64,000 bases of DNA from NCBI GenBank assembly GCA_011799875.1, contig CM022297.1:515037257-515101256 (forward strand). The letters are read 5' to 3'. The stretch comes from Thinopyrum elongatum. Its lineage: Eukaryota > Streptophyta > Magnoliopsida > Poales > Poaceae. Both the position numbers and the translations under genes were made by a program. Numbering within the stretch: position 1 is the stretch's first letter; each line of letters opens with the position of its first letter. Shown piece after piece: positions 59,542-64,000 of this stretch. A model generated the notes under the pieces. That model searched no databases. It was not told where the DNA came from and saw only the letters and a program-made list of their open reading frames with translations.

Positions 59542-59985
59542 ATTGAAGTAAGCAGAAATATATTCACTCGCCACGTACATACCCATGATTTGTCAATGGC
59601 TGATCCCTTTGACTGATTCGTATGTGGATGCCCCAACTGTGTTAGACTGTGTTGCCCTTTGTCCAAAGTCAAAAAAAAGTGGCTTCCTTTGCTTGTCTGT
59701 CTAGTGTTGTCACACCCTTATAACGCTCTGCAAAATGGTCTACTCACTTCAGCAATGGAATGCTTTGTCAGCCACTAAGGAGGAAACCAGGATTGAGGAG
59801 GTGGTGCCCAAGCCAAAGATTAAAGTCGAAACTTGCAAATGTACAAGGTGCTTGAATGTTACTGGTATTTGTGTGTTTTTATGTTTATTTGGTATACTTG
59901 CTAGTTCTCTCCTGCTCAATGTCATTGTAAGCTGAGACCATCTATATATAAGCTACAGCTGATATATTTGTGTACTAGCGCTGAA
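59542..59985 (+). other. Former 3' region of the F-box pseudogene
   Basis: It aligns piecewise with 47198-47575 (CAGCAATGGAATGCTTT, AGCTGATATATTTGTGTA). The 66-codon frame at 59735-59935 lies in this UTR-derived stretch. Confidence 0.6.
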
Positions 59986-60109
59986 GAAGCGCGACGCACG
60001 CCGCGCCCGTGACCGAACTCGTCTATATTTTATCGAAATAAGCAAGAGAACAACATATATTTTTATTTTTTTGGTTATTTCTTTTGGATTATTGTCCATG
60101 TTAATGCAT

Positions 60110-60990
60110 AGTGCTGATTTACTGTTTATATTGTTCCGGTTTATTCAGGTGTATTGTTCTGGATTACAATTTAGGTACTGTTTCGATTTATGATTTGGGT
60201 GGTTTAATGTTTTCGGTTTATTCCGGTATTGGTCCGTTTCACTGGTTTTACTGTTCCGGGTCGAGGGAGGAGGAGTCTCACTTTTTTTGGATTTTTTATT
60301 TCTTCTGGATTTCTGTTCACGTAAATGCGTAGTGTTGTTTTTTTTTGTTCCGGTTTATTAGGGGTATTGTTTTGGTTTAAAATTCGGTTACTGTTTCGGT
60401 TTTATGGTTCTTGTGGGTTAATGTTTTCGGTTTATTTAGATGTTGTTCTGTTTTACTGGTTTTATTGCTCCGGATTTTTCAGGGTTGTTGTTTCAGTTTA
60501 TTTGGGCTATTGCTTTGGTTTGTAGTTCTGAGTTTATTCGAATAATGTTTGGTTTTTGTTTGGGTATTTGTTAGTACATACTGTTTTGGTTTATGGTTCG
60601 GGTGGGATAATATTTTCGGGTTATTTCAGTGTTGTTCCATTTCACTGGTTTTACTGTTCCGGGTTGAGGGAGGAGTAGTCCCATTTTTTTGGTTTTTTTA
60701 TATATATTTCTTCTGGATTATTGTTCACGTGAGTGCGTAGTGTTGTTTTACTTTTTTTTAGTTGTTCCAGTTTATTTGGGTGTGTTGTTTTGGTTTAAAA
60801 TTTGGTTATTGTTTCAGTTTTATGGTTCGTGTGGGTTAATGCTTTCGGTTTATTCAGGTGTTGTTCCGTTTCATTGGTTTTATTGCTCTGGGTTATTGGG
60901 GGTTGTTGTTTCATTTTATTTGGGCTATTGTTTCGATTAGTAGTCCTGAGTTTATTCAGGTAATGTTTTTTTTTCGGGTATTTGTTAGTG
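60110..60990 (+). repeat. Two-copy 403-bp repeat built of TGTTCCGGTTTATT-type units
   Basis: ACTGGTTTTACTGTTCCGGG at 60241 recurs at 60644. Within each copy TTCGGTTTATT, TGTTCCGG and GGTTTATTCAGGTGTTGTT words recur in degenerate form. The Phe/Val/Leu-rich frames here come from the repeat. Confidence 0.75.
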
Positions 60991-61859
60991 CACTTTTAAC
61001 TGTTATTGTGTTGTAAAAATGGGCAGTAATCGGTTGAGAACTTATTTTTCCCATGGATTACTGTTCATGGGAATATACAGTTCAAACCTACTGTTTTTGT
61101 GCTCTGGCAGCACTATCATCGGAAAGGATCAGGAGATGATTAAGGCGGTTGTGCATAGGTACGCCAGTGTTGAGAAATGATGTATATAAAATTCTAAATC
61201 CTAACTTTTTATTTATTTCTCTTTATTTAATTTTCTTTACTGTCTTTTGTTTAAAATAGAAAAAAGGCCGAACATAGCACAACACGCAGGGAAGCCCAGC
61301 CCACCTAGGTTGTCTTCCAGCTAGAGAACACACGCACGCCGCCCCCACCACGCGCCCCAAACCTATAAAAATAATTTTTAGTTATAATTTATTTCTGTTT
61401 TTAGTGAAAATTAATTATTTTCTTTTGTTTTAAAGTAGTTCTTTTTGTTAGTAAGTTTATTTTATTTAAACCTTCTGTTAGTTTATTAAAAACAATGTTT
61501 TATTAATATTTAAAATTTGTTTTAGTTAAATTAGATTTCAAACTTGATTTGTTAATAACTCTAGTTTTATATTAGCTTTTTAGGTTTTTCTTTTTGCTCA
61601 TTAAAACCCTAGTTAAAAGCTTCCTTTTAACTTAGTTGTCTTTGTAGTTCCTTTTTTGTTAATTTATTTGTTTAGTATTTTTTCTTGATGTTAAGTTTTT
61701 ACTTAGGACAAAACTATTTTGTTGTTTGTAGTTAAACCCTAAAGTTTTTCTTTATAGTTTTCTTTGGATTTTTCTTATTGCTTTTATTTGTTGATTGTTA
61801 TTTTGAGTGTTAGAATACTTGCTAGATGTGATTGCTTATATGAATGCAATGTTTGATTA
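60991..61859. other. A/T-rich intergenic sequence
   Basis: TTAGTTT and TTTATTT runs, apart from a GC-rich stretch at 61265-61365. No gene or repeat boundary is supported. Confidence 0.45.
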
Positions 61860-63240
61860 ATATAGATTTCATGAGAGAGTGACGAATAGTTCTATCAAGT
61901 AATTTCTGAGAGCGATAAATCTTCGTCAACTATACCAGGCAAGTTTACTTTGACCATATGTCCATACCTATGTTTTATTACATTTAGTGTCACCATTACA
62001 ACACTTCCTCCAGTAGGTAATTTGAATCTTGTAGTTGAGTAGAAGCATGAGGTAGGAACCCATACCTTTGTTACTGAGCCCCGAGAAACTCTATTTATTT
62101 CATTGCAACGCTGTAGTAGACGGGGATTGGTATGAGTGTTCGTGAGTGGTGTGAGAAGAAGGACTCTACGTCAATGACGACAATTTCATGACCGGCAACT
62201 GCAAGGCCTTTAACATCAAGACTGCTATTCCTTAAGACTGGAAGACTCGAGACAAGAATACAATACACACTACTGGGTGGAATGGGTTGTGAGGCAACCT
62301 GGAGTACCCAGTGGATGCGTTGTGAGTGGGAGTAGGCCAGTACTCATGCGGAAAGCTCCACCCAGACTCAAAGAGATGGATGAATACTTCATGCCCGGAA
62401 GCTTACCTGTGCAGCCACATGTCATTATAGGCTCTGGCTTGGTTGATCATCGTAGTGACTCTGACTGGTCCAGTGCTACGAGAGGTAGATTTATGGTAGG
62501 GTTGGATGGGCACTAGCAGTTGGTTGGGAAACTCCATGAAAGTCCATGTTTCGGTCATCCTGTTCTCAAACACCATGCAGTGCGAGAACGTGAAAGGCAG
62601 GATTGAATCTTGTGGGTAAAGTGCACAAAACTCTGTAGAGTAAAACCTAATCGATTAGCCGTGTCCCCGGTTACAGACAACTTGAGCCTCTGGAATTGGA
62701 TCTATCTCGGAACTCTCAACGCTGGACTGATAATTAATTGTCGACCACTTATTATTATTGGGCTATGAGACATCGGTTGACGGAACCATGTCATATTAGA
62801 TAACTCTGTAGTGAAAATTCCTCGACATTTTTTTGTTGTAGGGAAAAACCAGCTTTTACGCAAAAACTCACACTTAGAGCCACCAAGCTATATTGCATAT
62901 AGAATAGTCTTTTCATCTACTTTCTATTGTGATCTTGCCGGTACATTCAATGTACAGACATACATGGCTGCAACTTATCATGTTGCAGATATTTCTACGA
63001 CGGGTAAGAGTTACGATATAGGGTTACACTCTACACTCAACTTGCCGTTGGCGTTGATGGCACTACACACCCCTGTTGATTTGTTTCCGCTGTGATATAT
63101 AAGGTATACTCTGGATCTACGGTATTTCTTTTACATGTGATGTTATAGTATTTCATCGAAGTACTCTGTGTGCTAGCATACTGATCCAGGGATGGCACAG
63201 AAAGCACAGAGACTTGACCGTTTTGGGTCGGGTCGCTGCA
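61860..63240 (+). repeat. Diverged LTR-like sequence of a large Gypsy element
   Basis: GTGGGTAAAGTGCACAAA..CTCTGTAGAG near 62613, followed by GATTAGCCGTGTCCCCGGT, echoes the same sequence order in the chromovirus LTR (inverse of about 13085-13170). The end TGGGTCGGGTCGCTGCA near 63240 looks like an LTR terminus. There is no coding sequence; the 79- and 94-codon frames (62277, 62811) are unsupported. Confidence 0.5.
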
Positions 63241-63700
63241 CGGAAAATGCCTCCAGATGGGATCATGTAAGAACAGAGACTTGCGGCGGCGGAAAAATTG
63301 TTTCGGGTGGCTCTCTGGGGGTTTCCAATAGTTGAGAATTTATAGGAGTGGAATTAGGTCAGAGGAGCCATGTGGGGCCCACAAGGCATCAGGGCGCGCC
63401 TACCCCCCAGGGCACGCCCTGTTGCCTTGCCGTCTCCTCGCTTCTCATCTAGTCTCCTCCCAAAGCTTCTAGGGTCTCTTATGTCCAGAAAAAATCATCA
63501 AAAAGTTTTGTAGCATTTGGACTCCGTTTGGTATAGATTTTCTGGAAAACCAAAAACAAGCAGAAAACAACAACTGGCATTAGGCACTGAGTTAATAGGT
63601 TAGTCCCCAAAAATGACATGAAATTGCATATAAAGTATCTAAGATTGATAATATAATAGAATGAAACAATCAAAAATTATAGATACGTTGGAGACGTATC
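63241..63700 (-). repeat. LTR start fragment, TGATACG family
   Basis: On the minus strand from 63700 it reads TGATACGTCTCCAACG, then the GGCGCGCC words, a CTATAAATTC box and the CCGCCGCCGCAAG block, and stops abruptly at 63241. It resembles the fragment at 1-371 more than the LTRs at 2977 and 4805. Confidence 0.75.
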
Positions 63701-64000
63701 AGGGGTCTAAGGTTCAGCACAATAACAATTGCATACAACTTGCAGATATGATCAAGAACACAAATATATTCATGAAAACATAACATGTTCAAATCTGAAA
63801 TCATTGCACTTGGGCCCTAGTGACAAGCATTAAGCATAGAAAAGTCATAGTAACATCAATCTCAAAACCTAATGGATACTAGGGATCAAGCCCTAATAAT
63901 TTGACATGATTACATATGAAATCTCATTTAACTCCATCTACCTCCAATATGCCTATAAAGGAATTACTCACACAAGGAGGTGAGCATCATGGAATTGTTG
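63701..64000. other. Unassigned repeat-like sequence
   Basis: The inverse strand contains AATGCTTGTCACTAGGGCCC, which I associate with Triticeae LTR interiors. The window ends before a boundary appears. Confidence 0.4.

Noticed and set aside
60111..60940. Four Phe/Val-rich frames resembling membrane proteins
   Set aside because: All arise from the TGTTCCGGTTTATT repeat and have no conserved start or domain.

Overview
The window looks like nuclear DNA from a Triticeae grass (wheat, Aegilops or barley relatives). The evidence is layered LTR retrotransposons with LTRs beginning TGATACGTCTCCAACG, CACTA elements with CACTACTAGGGAAAAGC ends, an Au-type SINE, and two F-box/FBD loci among repeats. 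No rRNA genes, tRNA genes or CRISPR arrays were seen. Family names rest on protein motifs and remembered repeat hallmarks; no database search was possible.

Layout. 1-6967 holds fragments of the TGATACG LTR family: two near-identical LTRs in the same direction, one carrying a 480-bp Mutator-type MITE with a perfect 9-bp target duplication. 6968-38579 is a nest. The outermost element survives as a short internal piece plus one LTR at 36999-38579. It was split by a complete minus-strand Tat-lineage Gypsy element (7067-36978, perfect ATTAC duplication). That element was split in turn by a minus-strand Tekay/Del-like chromovirus (12489-24706) and a 4150-bp CACTA element (25274-29423, TCA duplication). 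Removing both leaves about 13.5 kb of Tat element: gag-pro-pol on the minus strand and a spliced gene of opposite polarity with its own TATA box near the 3' LTR. A second CACTA element (38870-42635) lies inverted further on. Both CACTA elements carry the same four-exon gene: an open 318-codon frame in the first copy, two lost splice acceptors in the second.

42636-64000 is the gene-bearing part. A complete three-exon F-box/FBD gene (45556-47197, 473 aa) starts just after an Au SINE. A degraded tandem paralogue lies at 58043-59541. Between them is a 5.6-kb Mutator-like element (48452-54090) defined here by 9-bp flanking duplications and matching ends. It carries exons of a ULP1-type cysteine protease and about 1.9 kb of GAACATT-rich repeats. 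Next come a rearranged Copia fragment joined head-on to an inverted LTR and primer site, and an LRR receptor-like remnant. The right end is A/T-rich repeat, LTR-like sequence and another TGATACG LTR fragment.

The only clearly host-type intact gene is the F-box/FBD gene, presumably an SCF ubiquitin-ligase adaptor. The CACTA-borne gene in copy 1 is the other fully open frame. All retroelement polyproteins carry nonsense codons, frameshifts or active-site changes.
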